Assembly: GCF_000196255.1 (NCBI RefSeq)
Contig: NC_006371.1
Coordinates: 1,682,054 to 1,746,053 of the forward strand
From: Photobacterium profundum SS9
Lineage (GTDB): Bacteria > Pseudomonadota > Gammaproteobacteria > Enterobacterales > Vibrionaceae
Length of the DNA stretch: 64,000 nucleotides
Direction: 5' to 3'
The notes beneath the pieces are model-generated. The model ran no database searches. It saw only the letters and a program-made list of their open reading frames with translations, and was not told the DNA's origin. Both the position numbers and the translations under genes were made by a program. Below are positions 55,045 through 63,699 of the stretch, piece after piece (position 1 is the first letter of the stretch; every line of letters starts with the position of its first letter).

Positions 55045-56444
55045 CATAGGTATCTACACAAAATGGTTACGAATTAACCAATCGGCCAAGAGAAGGGAAC
55101 TGATCTAAGGATCAACGATCAAGAGAGTTAACTTTCATTTCATTAGTATTGACGATGACTCTTTTTGAACAACATCAATTACCCTGTATCCTTGAATCAA
55201 GATTATCTAAGCGTTATCAGACCCTTATAATGGAACACATGACAGTTAATTCTAGCAATGCACCAGGTGTAGAATCTCTTCGCCACCACACACAATCATG
55301 GGCATCGACACAAGCAACATGGCGTTTTTATCATAATGAGGATGTGACTTTTCCTATGCTAAGTGGCCCGATGCTGGGACTTGCTCGTTCTGGTGTGAAA
55401 GAAAGTCAAAGTCGATATGTATTAATGGCTCATGATTGGTGCCATATCAATTTCGCTAAACATCATAGTAAGTTAGATAAAACTAAGATGTCACACGCTC
55501 TCGATGTTGGCTACGAACTGCAAGCGTCTTTATTGGTAGACGCAAATACTGGCGCACCCATTGCTCCAGCAGGTCTTAACTTACTGACAAGCAACGGTAT
55601 TTATCAATGCCGAAGCCAAGAGTTACAACCCAAGCAAAGTCACCTAGATTCACTCTTTGACAGCATTCATTGGCAAGAACAATTAGATTTAGACAAGCCC
55701 CTGGTGCATGTTGTTGATAGAGAAGCAGATTCAGCGAAAGACTTAAGACGTTTAGGCTCAGTTCACTGGCTAACTCGAACTAAAAAAGGCTCAACGTTCC
55801 GTCACGAAGGTCAGTTTAAAACGGCTGAAATCATCAGTCGAACAATCTCCCCAGACTTGAAAGGTGTTATTTCTCTTCGAGGTAAAGAGGGCTATTTGTT
55901 TGTTGGTGAAACGACTGTTGAGTTACACCGGAAATCAGAAAAGCTAGCGTCAGCGGCGCCCACCTGTCGCTTTGTTATGAGCCTGGTCACGGATGATGAA
56001 GGTAAAGAGCTAGCAAGATGGTATCTGCTGTCTAACGTGTTGGATGTTGATGCAACAGAGATTGCAACGTGGTATTGCCATCGCTGGAATATTGAATCTT
56101 GGTTTAAGTTATTGAAGTCAGATGGTCATCAGTTAGAAAAATGGCAGCAAACTACTGCGGAGTCAATATTAAAGCGTCTGATCACAGCCAGTGTTGCAAC
56201 GACGTTGATATTTAAGCTTTATTCGGACAGCTTGGATGAAGCTAATGAATTTAAAGGTTTTTTGGTTAAGCTGAGTGGTCGTTTAACTAAGCGAACAAAG
56301 CCTGTCACTCAGCCATCACTGCTTGCGGGACTATGGGTTTTCCTACAAATGTGTGAAGTACTAGATACCTACACCATGGATGAGATAAACGCGATGAGGC
56401 AAATAGCCAGTTCGTTTTTTGCTCAATCTGTGTAGATACCTATG
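55045..56444 (+). mobile_element. IS4-type (IS50-like) insertion sequence, copy 2
   Basis: 1400 bp with ends CATAGGTATCTACACA / TGTGTAGATACCTATG, identical in layout to copy 1. CTTAGAGC (8 bp) lies on both sides (55037-55044 and 56445-56452). Copy 1 has a 9-bp duplication, so one base may have changed here. The IS is inserted in the ATACCCAAG MITE. Confidence 0.9.
55149..56435 (+). CDS. IS4-family transposase, copy 2
   Basis: This 428-residue DDE transposase differs from copy 1 at five positions (for example GVESL for GVKSL and DLDKPL for HLDKPL). The catalytic Asp residues in MAHDWCHI and VVDREAD and the Glu in the box YCHRWNIESWFKLLK are intact. Both copies could therefore be active. Confidence 0.92.
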   Translation: MTMTLFEQHQLPCILESRLSKRYQTLIMEHMTVNSSNAPGVESLRHHTQSWASTQATWRFYHNEDVTFPMLSGPMLGLARSGVKESQSRYVLMAHDWCHINFAKHHSKLDKTKMSHALDVGYELQASLLVDANTGAPIAPAGLNLLTSNGIYQCRSQELQPKQSHLDSLFDSIHWQEQLDLDKPLVHVVDREADSAKDLRRLGSVHWLTRTKKGSTFRHEGQFKTAEIISRTISPDLKGVISLRGKEGYLFVGETTVELHRKSEKLASAAPTCRFVMSLVTDDEGKELARWYLLSNVLDVDATEIATWYCHRWNIESWFKLLKSDGHQLEKWQQTTAESILKRLITASVATTLIFKLYSDSLDEANEFKGFLVKLSGRLTKRTKPVTQPSLLAGLWVFLQMCEVLDTYTMDEINAMRQIASSFFAQSV

Positions 56445-56622
56445 CTTAGAGCCCAACAAATTCTCGCTGAAACGAGCATCTTGAGGGAACTTGGGTATAT
56501 ATGAGGGCTGACCAGAGACAAAAAATACATGATATTAATGCGGTATGTCAGACATTAGAGAACCATTTTCCGGATGCTGAAATTGTTATTCTCATCGAAT
56601 AATAAGCTATACATTGGCTGGT

Positions 56623-56820
56623 AAAACATTTCAAAGTCAATTTAATAAAGTGTGACAGACAACCTATGCGCACCATACCATTGATTAATAATAATTTAGT
56701 TCATTTCAACGACAAGCAATTAATAACGAACTGTTCCGATTTTTAAAAATGACGCCCTTGACAGCAAAGTGGTAATTCGACGCATTATTGCAATTGCGTC
56801 TTCAGATAATTAATTGGATA
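56623..56820 (+). pseudogene. Duplicated 3' remnant of the sugar-binding-protein gene
   Basis: 56623-56651 repeats 52546-52574 exactly. 56714-56820 repeats 52727-52834 with scattered changes, including the shared end CGTCTTCAGATAATTAATTGG. The 152 bp between these blocks in the intact gene are replaced by 62 unrelated bp. This is a degenerate second copy of the gene's 3' end. The short open stretch before it (56501-56602) is not recognised. Confidence 0.75.
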
Positions 56821-56847
56821 GAAAAAGCCCTCGTCGTAAAACAGGGG

Positions 56848-57175
56848 CTATTTACCACGCACTTTTTGTACGACAGTGACCACAGCCAAAACAACCGCAC
56901 CAGCTACAACAAACGACACCGTTAAACAAAGTTGGGGCTATTACATCAGCGGTCGGAATAGTGGCGACCGACTCTGTAATCGCATGCACTATATCGTGAG
57001 AATTCGGTACGCTATGAACAACAATACCTCCCCCGACTAAGAACATCGCCATCGTGCCAACCACTGCTAAAATTTTCATTAAATAAGGGGCTGGATTCAC
57101 AAGAAAATCATACAAATGGTTATATAATCTACATTCTGCATCACCTAATGCCTTACAAATTTTAGCAAATTTCAA
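56848..57175 (-). pseudogene. C-terminal remnant of a DUF808 (YedI-like) membrane protein
   Basis: The segment PAPYLMKILAVVGTMAMFLV followed by GGGIVVHSVP matches the end of DUF808 inner-membrane proteins of about 300 residues. The first 200 or so residues are missing. The open frame then becomes cysteine-rich nonsense, whereas the adjacent frame reads VVAGAVVLAVVTVVQKVRGK to a stop at 56848, the expected DUF808 ending. A one-base frameshift near 56915 is therefore present as well as the N-terminal truncation. Confidence 0.65.
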
Positions 57176-57397
57176 TCAAAAATAGCGATATTCCCCATTA
57201 CCATTTAATTATAAAACCAATATTATTAACCAATCCATTCGATTCAACTAGTTTCTTATATCAACATTATGACCATATGTAGTAGATTCAGGAGGTGTGT
57301 TGATTATTTCATTGGTACGTATGTCCAAGTTTGCAGACAATATTTAATCGAGCATCGTTTTTAACGAAACTTATTATATAAATAATAACGGACAAGC

Positions 57398-58519
57398 ATG
57401 ACCAAGTTTAATTTTGACGATTTAATAAAATCACTTTATGGCTCTTTGATTGATCCTGATGGATTTAAGCCTTTTTTATCAAAGCTCATAGAACAATGTA
57501 ATTTTCGCTCTGGTGCTTTAATCATGGCGAATATGGAAACAAGAGATGTAAATGTCATCTGGATGGAAGGTCTAGATCTAGAAAATATTCATTTATTTAT
57601 GGAGCATTTAGATCGTAAAGATCCTTTAATTAGAGAACTAGTGAAGGCTGAACCTGGTTCGTTAATCATCGCAGGAGATGCAACGCGAGAAGACGCCAGA
57701 ATTAATGAACCCGAATTCTATCATGATTGGATTTGCGATCTTGATATTCATTACGCGGCTGGTGCGGTATTAACTATTGAAGGCAGTTGGGTTAGTCAAA
57801 TGGTGTTTCAGCGACGCCATGATCAGGGCATGTTCTTACCTGATGAAATAGATATGCTAAAACAGCTTATTCCCCACATGCAGCATGCTATGCACCTGCA
57901 TCATTTAAAAGTAGATCAAGATAAGCAGCGCTTACTTTCGCAGCTTTTATTTGATCAAATACAGCAGCCTGTCATTCTGTTAGATAACGCCAATAACGTT
58001 TGCCACTATAACCAAAAAGCGAATGCGTTTTTATCTAAAAGCATGCCATTAAAAATTATAAATAGAAAACTTCACAGTATCAAAACGAATAAAAATACCG
58101 AAATGGATCTGGCTATTAATGCGTGTAGAACAAATAACAACACGCAAACTGTCCATATAAATACAGAAAACAACCATACATTAGCACTTACTTTTGCTCC
58201 TCTGGTTAAAGAAAATAACAATATTGAACATGGTATCGCCATTTTTATTTACAGTAGTGAACAAGCATCTAACCTTGATTTACAAATATTGCATGACTTA
58301 TTTAATTTATCTGACAAAGAAGGCAAAGTCTGTTGTGAATTAGTCAATGGACGATCTCCTGCTGAAATTGCTGATTTACACTACCTCTCATACGAGACAG
58401 TTAGAACCTATATTAAGCGCATAATGAAAAAAACGCAGACTAGCCGACAAAACGAACTGGTTGCTAAATTAATGTCCAGCCCTGCTTTTTACCCTATCAC
58501 TTCGCCTTCAAAGGTATAA
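57398..58519 (+). CDS. LuxR-type HTH transcriptional regulator
   Basis: The 373-residue protein has a C-terminal LuxR HTH (LFNLSDKEGKVCCELVNGRS, then PAEIADLHYLSYETVRTYIK). The roughly 300-residue N-terminal region contains a PAS-like segment (PVILLDNANNVCHYNQKANA). This layout is common among stand-alone LuxR regulators of gammaproteobacteria that are not acyl-homoserine-lactone receptors. A strong terminator follows at 58554. The target is unknown. Confidence 0.82.
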   Translation: MTKFNFDDLIKSLYGSLIDPDGFKPFLSKLIEQCNFRSGALIMANMETRDVNVIWMEGLDLENIHLFMEHLDRKDPLIRELVKAEPGSLIIAGDATREDARINEPEFYHDWICDLDIHYAAGAVLTIEGSWVSQMVFQRRHDQGMFLPDEIDMLKQLIPHMQHAMHLHHLKVDQDKQRLLSQLLFDQIQQPVILLDNANNVCHYNQKANAFLSKSMPLKIINRKLHSIKTNKNTEMDLAINACRTNNNTQTVHINTENNHTLALTFAPLVKENNNIEHGIAIFIYSSEQASNLDLQILHDLFNLSDKEGKVCCELVNGRSPAEIADLHYLSYETVRTYIKRIMKKTQTSRQNELVAKLMSSPAFYPITSPSKV

Positions 58520-58553
58520 ATAAAGTGTAAGCTAGTCTACAAAAGCATCTTAG

Positions 58554-58578
58554 TGTCCCCAAATGGGGACATTTATTT
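58554..58578 (+). terminator. Terminator after the LuxR-type gene
   Basis: TGTCCCC-AAAT-GGGGACA followed by TTTATTTT. Confidence 0.85.
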
Positions 58579-58810
58579 TCTGTTAATTCAATTAATCTAC
58601 AGCATATAAATTGAGTGACTTAAATTAGTCTCTATTTGACATCTCATTAATATTCAAACAACGTAACCTGGCTAGGTGGTTGATTTATTTGATATTGATT
58701 TATGACTATACATAGACTTAATGAATACAAAGAAAAGACGCTAATATCATCTCAAATTTTTTTTGTGACATCCGATAATTTCGCACGAGCCATGATTGGT
58801 GCGGATTTTA

Positions 58811-58836
58811 TGGCCACGTAATGTGGCCTTTTTTTA
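58811..58836. terminator. Hairpin at the end of the MocR-type gene
   Basis: GGCCAC-GTAAT-GTGGCC followed by seven T on the plus strand. It overlaps the minus-strand stop codon at 58834. The spacer 58579-58810 shows no gene. Confidence 0.65.
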
Positions 58837-60252
58837 TTTCTTAATACAATTGGCTACGGTTTTCAAGGCTTGTTGAGTCCGTTCATTCCACGGATATGAA
58901 CAATTAATTCGCATACAGTTTTTATACCTATCATCACTCGCAAATAATGACCCCGGCGCAATACTTATATTATGCACATCCAATAACTGTTGAAGTAAAT
59001 CAGACGTATTAATGTGCTTTGGTAATACTACCCATAAAAAGTACCCGCCTTCTGGTCGAGTAATCTGTGTTTCTCGTGGGAAATATTGCTCAATAGCATC
59101 TAACATTTGTTGTTGTCGCGCTTTCAACTGGCGTCTTAATCGTCGTAAATGAATATCATAACCACCATGTAAGACGTATTGGGCGAGTGCTAACTGATTA
59201 GGAACCGCAGTAGATAAGGTCGACATTAATTGAAGCTGTTCAATCTGCTTGGCATATTGCCCCGCCACTACCCAGCCCACTCGAAAACCCGGGGCTAAGC
59301 ATTTAGAAAATGATCCACAATGCAGGACCATCCTTTTATTATCGTAGGCTTTAATCGGTGTTGGTTTCGACTCTGAAAAATACAGCTCGTTATACACATC
59401 ATCTTCAATGAGCGGAATCGTGTTTTTCATCAGCAGGTTATTAATCGCGATCTTATTTTCATCTGGCATCGAAGCCCCTAGCGGGTTTTGATATTTACTC
59501 ATCAACCAGCAGGCTTTAATGTCGTGTGTTTTGATTGCAGCTTCTAATGCATTAACTGACATGCCCGTTCGGGGGTGTGTTGCTATTTCTACCGCTTTTA
59601 AACGTAACCGTTCTACTGCTTGTAGGGCACCATAAAAAGCGGGCGATTCAATCGCCACAGTATCGCCGGGTTGCGTTACTGCCATCAAACTCAATCCTAA
59701 TGACTCCATGGCACCAGAAGTGATCACAATGTCATTGATTGATACATCAATACCATCTCGAATGTAACGTTTGGCAATCGCACGACGTAACGCGATATTA
59801 CCCGGCGGCAAATCTGTCACAGTACTCTGTGCGGGCATTGTTTTCATGGTTTGTGCCAATGCTCGACCAAGTTGTTTAAGAGGAAATAAATCAGGGTCTG
59901 GAAAAGCCGATCCAAATGGCATCACATCAGGTCGCTTACAAGCCGTTAGTACATCAAATATATGCGCGTTTATTTTAATTGAGCGATTCACAACCTGAGG
60001 CATCATTTGCTGTGGTTCAGCTAAACGATTTAAATGGGCAGTAACAAAGTAACCTGATTTGGGTTTGGCGTAAATCCACCCTTCGGTTTCTAACAACTCA
60101 TAGGCTTTAAGCACAGTCATAGGACTAATACTGTGTTTCTTAGTCATGACTCGAATGGAAGGGATACGATCGCCAGGCAACCAAATTCGCTGTTCTATTT
60201 GCTGTTGTATTTCCGTTGCTACAGCATGGTAGCGAGTCTGTTGGGGTGCCAT
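58834..60252 (-). CDS. MocR-type regulator: GntR HTH fused to an aminotransferase domain
   Basis: The N-terminal 70 residues are a GntR winged helix (IWLPGDRIPSIRVMTKKHSI, then SPMTVLKAYELLETEGWIY). The rest is a fold-type I PLP domain with DLPPGNIALRRAIAKRYI, DDVYNELYF and the lysine site HCGSFSKCLAPGFRVGW. These proteins sense amino acids or vitamin B6 through PLP. I use the ATG at 60252 (MAPQQTRYHAVATEI). It is near dadA but has its own stop, so any regulatory link is a guess. Confidence 0.88.
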   Translation of the reverse strand: MAPQQTRYHAVATEIQQQIEQRIWLPGDRIPSIRVMTKKHSISPMTVLKAYELLETEGWIYAKPKSGYFVTAHLNRLAEPQQMMPQVVNRSIKINAHIFDVLTACKRPDVMPFGSAFPDPDLFPLKQLGRALAQTMKTMPAQSTVTDLPPGNIALRRAIAKRYIRDGIDVSINDIVITSGAMESLGLSLMAVTQPGDTVAIESPAFYGALQAVERLRLKAVEIATHPRTGMSVNALEAAIKTHDIKACWLMSKYQNPLGASMPDENKIAINNLLMKNTIPLIEDDVYNELYFSESKPTPIKAYDNKRMVLHCGSFSKCLAPGFRVGWVVAGQYAKQIEQLQLMSTLSTAVPNQLALAQYVLHGGYDIHLRRLRRQLKARQQQMLDAIEQYFPRETQITRPEGGYFLWVVLPKHINTSDLLQQLLDVHNISIAPGSLFASDDRYKNCMRINCSYPWNERTQQALKTVANCIKK

Positions 60253-60437
60253 TTTTCCATCAACCTTAAAGAATAGAAATATTATCTTGTCTGAAAAGAT
60301 TATAGCCAAGTTACCTATTCAGGTTAATGTCATGTTGTTTAAATCGCGACTTACTAAGGCTTATTTGAACACAGCTAAAACACTTGCAGGGTAATACAAC
60401 CAACAGAGTTACAGGGTGGAACAGTTGCTATAAAACA

Positions 60438-60468
60438 TAAAAAATTATAAATTATAAATTATAAATTG
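60438..60468. repeat. AT-rich 7-bp tandem repeat
   Basis: TAAATTA-type units repeat about four times in the spacer between the MocR gene and dadA. Confidence 0.6.
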
Positions 60469-60500
60469 TTCTATTGTTACTTATGCGTTGAGTAAACAAC

Positions 60501-60522
60501 CCCAGCCCTTCGAGCTGAGGCA
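60501..60522 (-). terminator. Terminator-like hairpin after dadA
   Basis: On the minus strand CCTCAGC pairs with GCTGGGG and is followed by TTGTTT. Confidence 0.5.
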
Positions 60523-60532
60523 ACAGAAGCTT

Positions 60533-61789
60533 TTAAGCATTGTAACGAGCGATACTTAATCCATCAGGATCAATATCCGGTGTTACACCACTGATGACAT
60601 CAGCGAGTAATCGTGCAGAGCCACAAGCCATTGTCCAGCCTAACGTGCCATGCCCAGTATTTGTGAATAAATTAGAAAAAGGGGTTTTTCCAATAATCGG
60701 CGCACCATCGGGTGTCATTGGACGCAGCCCTGTCCAGTATTCCGCCTTACTCATATCACCGCCATTTGGAAATAAATCTTGCACCACCATAGCGATAGTT
60801 GCTTTGCGTTGCTCACTTAAATCTAAATCATAACCAGCGAGCTCAGCGGTTCCTGCTACACGAATACGTTGATCAAAGCGTGTCATAGCCACTTTATAGG
60901 TCTCATCCATTACCGTTGAAACCGGCGCTTGTGTCTCGTCGGTCACTGGTATCGTTAATGAATAGCCTTTTACTGGATAAACAGGAATAGATAACCCCAA
61001 TGGTGAGAGCAACGAAGAAGAGTAAGACCCCATTGCCATTACGTACGCATCGGCTTTCAACGCCCCCATGCTGGTTGATACAGAGCTAACTTTACCCTGC
61101 GTCTGGTTTAGCTTCTGTACGTCAACATTGAAATGAAATTTCACGCCTGCCTTTATCGCTAATTCAGTAAGTTGCTGGCAAAACTGATAACAATCACCCG
61201 TTTCATCGTCGGGTAGTCGCAACCCGCCTACAAGCTTATCTTTTACATTTTTTAAACCCGGCTCGGCTGCAATACAACCTGCCACGTCTAGTTCTTCATA
61301 CCGTGTACCACTTTCTGCTAGTACTTGAATATCTTTTGCGACAGCTTCGATTTGTGCTGCATTTCGAAATACTTGTAATGTACCCTGCTGACGCCCTTCA
61401 TAATTGATGGGCTGATGCTTTCTCAAATCAATTAAACAATCGCGGCTATAATTCGCCACGCGTAACATACGTGCTTTATTCATTTGGTAACGTTCTTGAT
61501 TGCAGTTCGCCAGCATTTTCGATGCCCATACATACAGATCGGGCGACAAACTTGGTTTAATTTTTAAAGGTGCATGTTTTTGCGCTAGCCATTTTAATGC
61601 TTTAACTGGAATACCTGGGGCTGCCCATGGCGATGAATACCCATATGATATTTGCCCAGCATTTGCAAAACTCGTTTCTTCTGCACTTTTTGACTGGCGA
61701 TCAATAACGGTAACATCATGACCCGCCTCAGCAAGATACCAAGCTGACGTTAATCCAATCACACCACAACCTAATACGATAACTTCCAT
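60533..61789 (-). CDS. dadA: D-amino acid dehydrogenase DadA
   Basis: This membrane-associated FAD enzyme oxidises D-amino acids (chiefly D-alanine) to keto acids. The 418-residue chain has VIVLGCGVIGLTSAWYLAEA, the DadA-specific TSFANAGQISYGYSSPWAAP, then YWTGLRPMTPDGAPIIGKTP and TNTGHGTLGWTMACGSARLL. Length matches the family. No dadX racemase gene accompanies it. The divergent GcvA-like LysR gene is its likely regulator. Confidence 0.95.
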   Translation of the reverse strand: MEVIVLGCGVIGLTSAWYLAEAGHDVTVIDRQSKSAEETSFANAGQISYGYSSPWAAPGIPVKALKWLAQKHAPLKIKPSLSPDLYVWASKMLANCNQERYQMNKARMLRVANYSRDCLIDLRKHQPINYEGRQQGTLQVFRNAAQIEAVAKDIQVLAESGTRYEELDVAGCIAAEPGLKNVKDKLVGGLRLPDDETGDCYQFCQQLTELAIKAGVKFHFNVDVQKLNQTQGKVSSVSTSMGALKADAYVMAMGSYSSSLLSPLGLSIPVYPVKGYSLTIPVTDETQAPVSTVMDETYKVAMTRFDQRIRVAGTAELAGYDLDLSEQRKATIAMVVQDLFPNGGDMSKAEYWTGLRPMTPDGAPIIGKTPFSNLFTNTGHGTLGWTMACGSARLLADVISGVTPDIDPDGLSIARYNA

Positions 61790-61907
61790 ACATACTGACT
61801 TTATTGATAATAAAATAATACGTGCAGAATGTGCGATTTACATTTGCTTAACAATCGATAAATATTAATATCTGTGTTTAGTATTTCTAAAGGCTGAGTA
61901 AGTAAGC

Positions 61908-62873
61908 ATGATTCGATTAAAGGGCAATGTGTTAGCGGGGCTAGCAACTTTTGAAACCGCAGCGCGTTTTGGTAGCTTTACACAAGCCGCCGAACACCTG
62001 CACATTACAACAGGTGCGATTAGCCAACAAATCAGTCATTTAGAACAAGAGCTAAGCTTCGTGCTGTTTGAAAGACACTCTCGAGGAATTCACTTAACCG
62101 ATGAAGGTAACCAACTTTATCGCGTAGTAAACCAAAGTCTGGCTGATATTAGGGATGTGATTAATCAAATTCAAAAAGCGCATCATGCAGATGGTGAAAT
62201 ACACCTAAAGCTGACCCCTTCATTTGCTTTTAAGTGGTTAGTGCCTCGCCTTCACGATTTCTATACTCAATACCCCGATATTAAAATACATACCTTCGCT
62301 GAAGGGGCACTTGTCGATCACAACGATACCAATTTTGATTTAGCAATTGATTATGGGCAAACCCCCTATATACAAACACGTAATAAAAGCCAGATCTCAT
62401 TATTAATGGCAGAAAAACTCCTGCCCGTAATGAGCCCAGATTACATGAAAAAGTTTGACTGGAATAACCCACAAGATACAAGTCAAAATATCTGGGAAAA
62501 AGTCAGATTACTTCACGATGCAATGCCATGGCGACATGCTGCTAAAGATGATGAATGGTGTTTTTGGTTTAAGGAAAATGGGTTAACGCCACTCAACTTA
62601 AACACGAGTCGTCAGCATGGGCATTATTTTAATCGTACCGACATGGCGATGGCTGCCGCAGCAGCAGGGTTAGGTGTTGCTTTGGCTCGCTGTGCACTTG
62701 TGGAAGAAGACTTTTCGAAAGGCAATCTAGTTTCACCTTTCGAGCCCCTTGATGCAAAGGCGGGCTATTACCTAATACAGCACCACCACTCTCCCGCCAT
62801 TGAATGCTTTAAAGCATGGTTAAGGCAGCAGGTTAATCGGTATGGATGTAGTGGAAGTGGCACCTGCCTATGA
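61908..62873 (+). CDS. GcvA-like LysR-family regulator, 3' end altered by a deletion
   Basis: The HTH is [20 protein letters not shown], typical of the GcvA/DsdC group, with [20 protein letters not shown]. The effector domain includes [20 protein letters not shown] and ends near FKAWLRQQ. The last dozen residues ([12 protein letters not shown]) are out-of-frame translation of an agmatinase-gene remnant, so a deletion replaced the original 3' end. The functional domain looks complete. It is divergent from dadA. Confidence 0.85.
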   Translation: MIRLKGNVLAGLATFETAARFGSFTQAAEHLHITTGAISQQISHLEQELSFVLFERHSRGIHLTDEGNQLYRVVNQSLADIRDVINQIQKAHHADGEIHLKLTPSFAFKWLVPRLHDFYTQYPDIKIHTFAEGALVDHNDTNFDLAIDYGQTPYIQTRNKSQISLLMAEKLLPVMSPDYMKKFDWNNPQDTSQNIWEKVRLLHDAMPWRHAAKDDEWCFWFKENGLTPLNLNTSRQHGHYFNRTDMAMAAAAAGLGVALARCALVEEDFSKGNLVSPFEPLDAKAGYYLIQHHHSPAIECFKAWLRQQVNRYGCSGSGTCL

Positions 62874-62958
62874 TCACGCAGAAATAACCGCGCTTGCTGC
62901 GGCAACCATTGCCACTGACTTATTGCACCTTTGGGCAAGTAATCAAAACAAAAACTAA
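62842..62958 (+). pseudogene. C-terminal remnant of an agmatinase/ureohydrolase gene
   Basis: In a frame different from the overlapping LysR end, [20 protein letters not shown] continues to a stop at 62956-62958. This is the conserved C-terminus of SpeB-type ureohydrolases (DVVEVxPxYD). Only about 38 codons remain, fused to the end of the LysR gene. Confidence 0.75.
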
Positions 62959-63174
62959 TGTCAACTTCTGCGGGGAAGCCTCAACTTCCATTTTATTGAC
63001 CATAAGAAACTGAATTAAAAGGATTTAATTCAAACGACGTCCACGTTGTGACCATTATCTAAAAGCCGCTTACCATAAGCGGCTTCATTTCCCCGCCCCT
63101 CTTTACTTTCCAAATTCTCTCATCTATCATCCCGAATATGATCATCCTAATACAGACAATAATGGGTGTTTTAT

Positions 63175-63366
63175 ATGAATTCAAAACAAGAATACGATGA
63201 TCAAGAAACTGGCAGAATTGGCGCGGTCGGCATTCAATTTAAGATTAATGCTGAATCCAATGCCTCATTGATACACTCGGCCAAAATCGCTGAGCGTCCC
63301 AAAAGAGCAGAAGCTAAACTACGGCTTCAAGATCACTTAAAACGTTTCCCTAACTGGAAACCGTAA
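63175..63366 (+). CDS. Small hydrophilic protein, unknown
   Basis: 63 residues from the ATG at 63175 (MNSKQEYDDQETGRIGAVGI). It is charged, helical at the end (SAKIAERPKRAEAKLRLQDH) and has no motif known to me. Its sequence is not low-complexity and it lies alone in a spacer, so it is a plausible small gene, but the ribosome site is weak. Confidence 0.45.
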   Translation: MNSKQEYDDQETGRIGAVGIQFKINAESNASLIHSAKIAERPKRAEAKLRLQDHLKRFPNWKP

Positions 63367-63699
63367 AGCAACACTAGTAATGACAAGCTCTTAAATTTAA
63401 AAATTCCTGATAGGAATTTGCTCTTTACCTGAGCGCCAAGTAGGGCGCGGGCGGGTTAGTCCAAAAAAAAACTACACAGCCAGCCCGCCACGGGCGGCGA
63501 CCATAGCTGCTAGGCGTGGGAATACGTGGTTATAACTGACTGCTTAACACATAGAGCTGAAATGCTGCTCCGGTCAAGCTGTATGAATTGTGATCGTACA
63601 TAAGCGAAATATCACAACAGGGGTATTGCAAGATACCCAATCAATTTTGAGATGTTTTTCTATATCTCAAAGTTGATTGAACCATGGAGAGTAATCATC
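63367..63699. other. GC-rich, hairpin-dense intergenic region
   Basis: In an AT-rich neighbourhood, 63431-63520 is strongly GC-rich and full of possible stems: GGCGGG near 63449-63454 with CCCGCC at 63484-63489, alternatively GCCCG-CCA-CGGGC at 63483-63495. Further on, GGGTATT-GCAA-GATACCC-like pairing is possible near 63623-63640, and TTTTGAGAT/ATCTCAAAG arms lie near 63645-63672, just before the next gene. This could be a structured non-coding RNA or a mobile repeat; I cannot name it. Confidence 0.4.

Larger units (their letters stand above)
54826..56499. mobile_element. MITE with ATACCCAAG ends, split by IS4-type copy 2
   Basis: The left end TATACCCAAGCTCCCTCAATATGC (54826-54849) is matched by the right end GCATCTTGAGGGAACTTGGGTATA (56476-56499), a 24-bp inverted repeat with two mismatches. 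Without the IS and its duplication the element is about 266 bp and non-coding. Its inner left sequence recurs in the half copy at 38933-38968, and a related end is at 24761. The rest of 54637-55044 shows no gene I can support. Confidence 0.72.

Noticed and set aside
63430..63540. Integron attC site
   Set aside because: The GC-rich hairpins are suggestive, but the expected core sites (GTTRRRY and its complement) are not present in the right positions.
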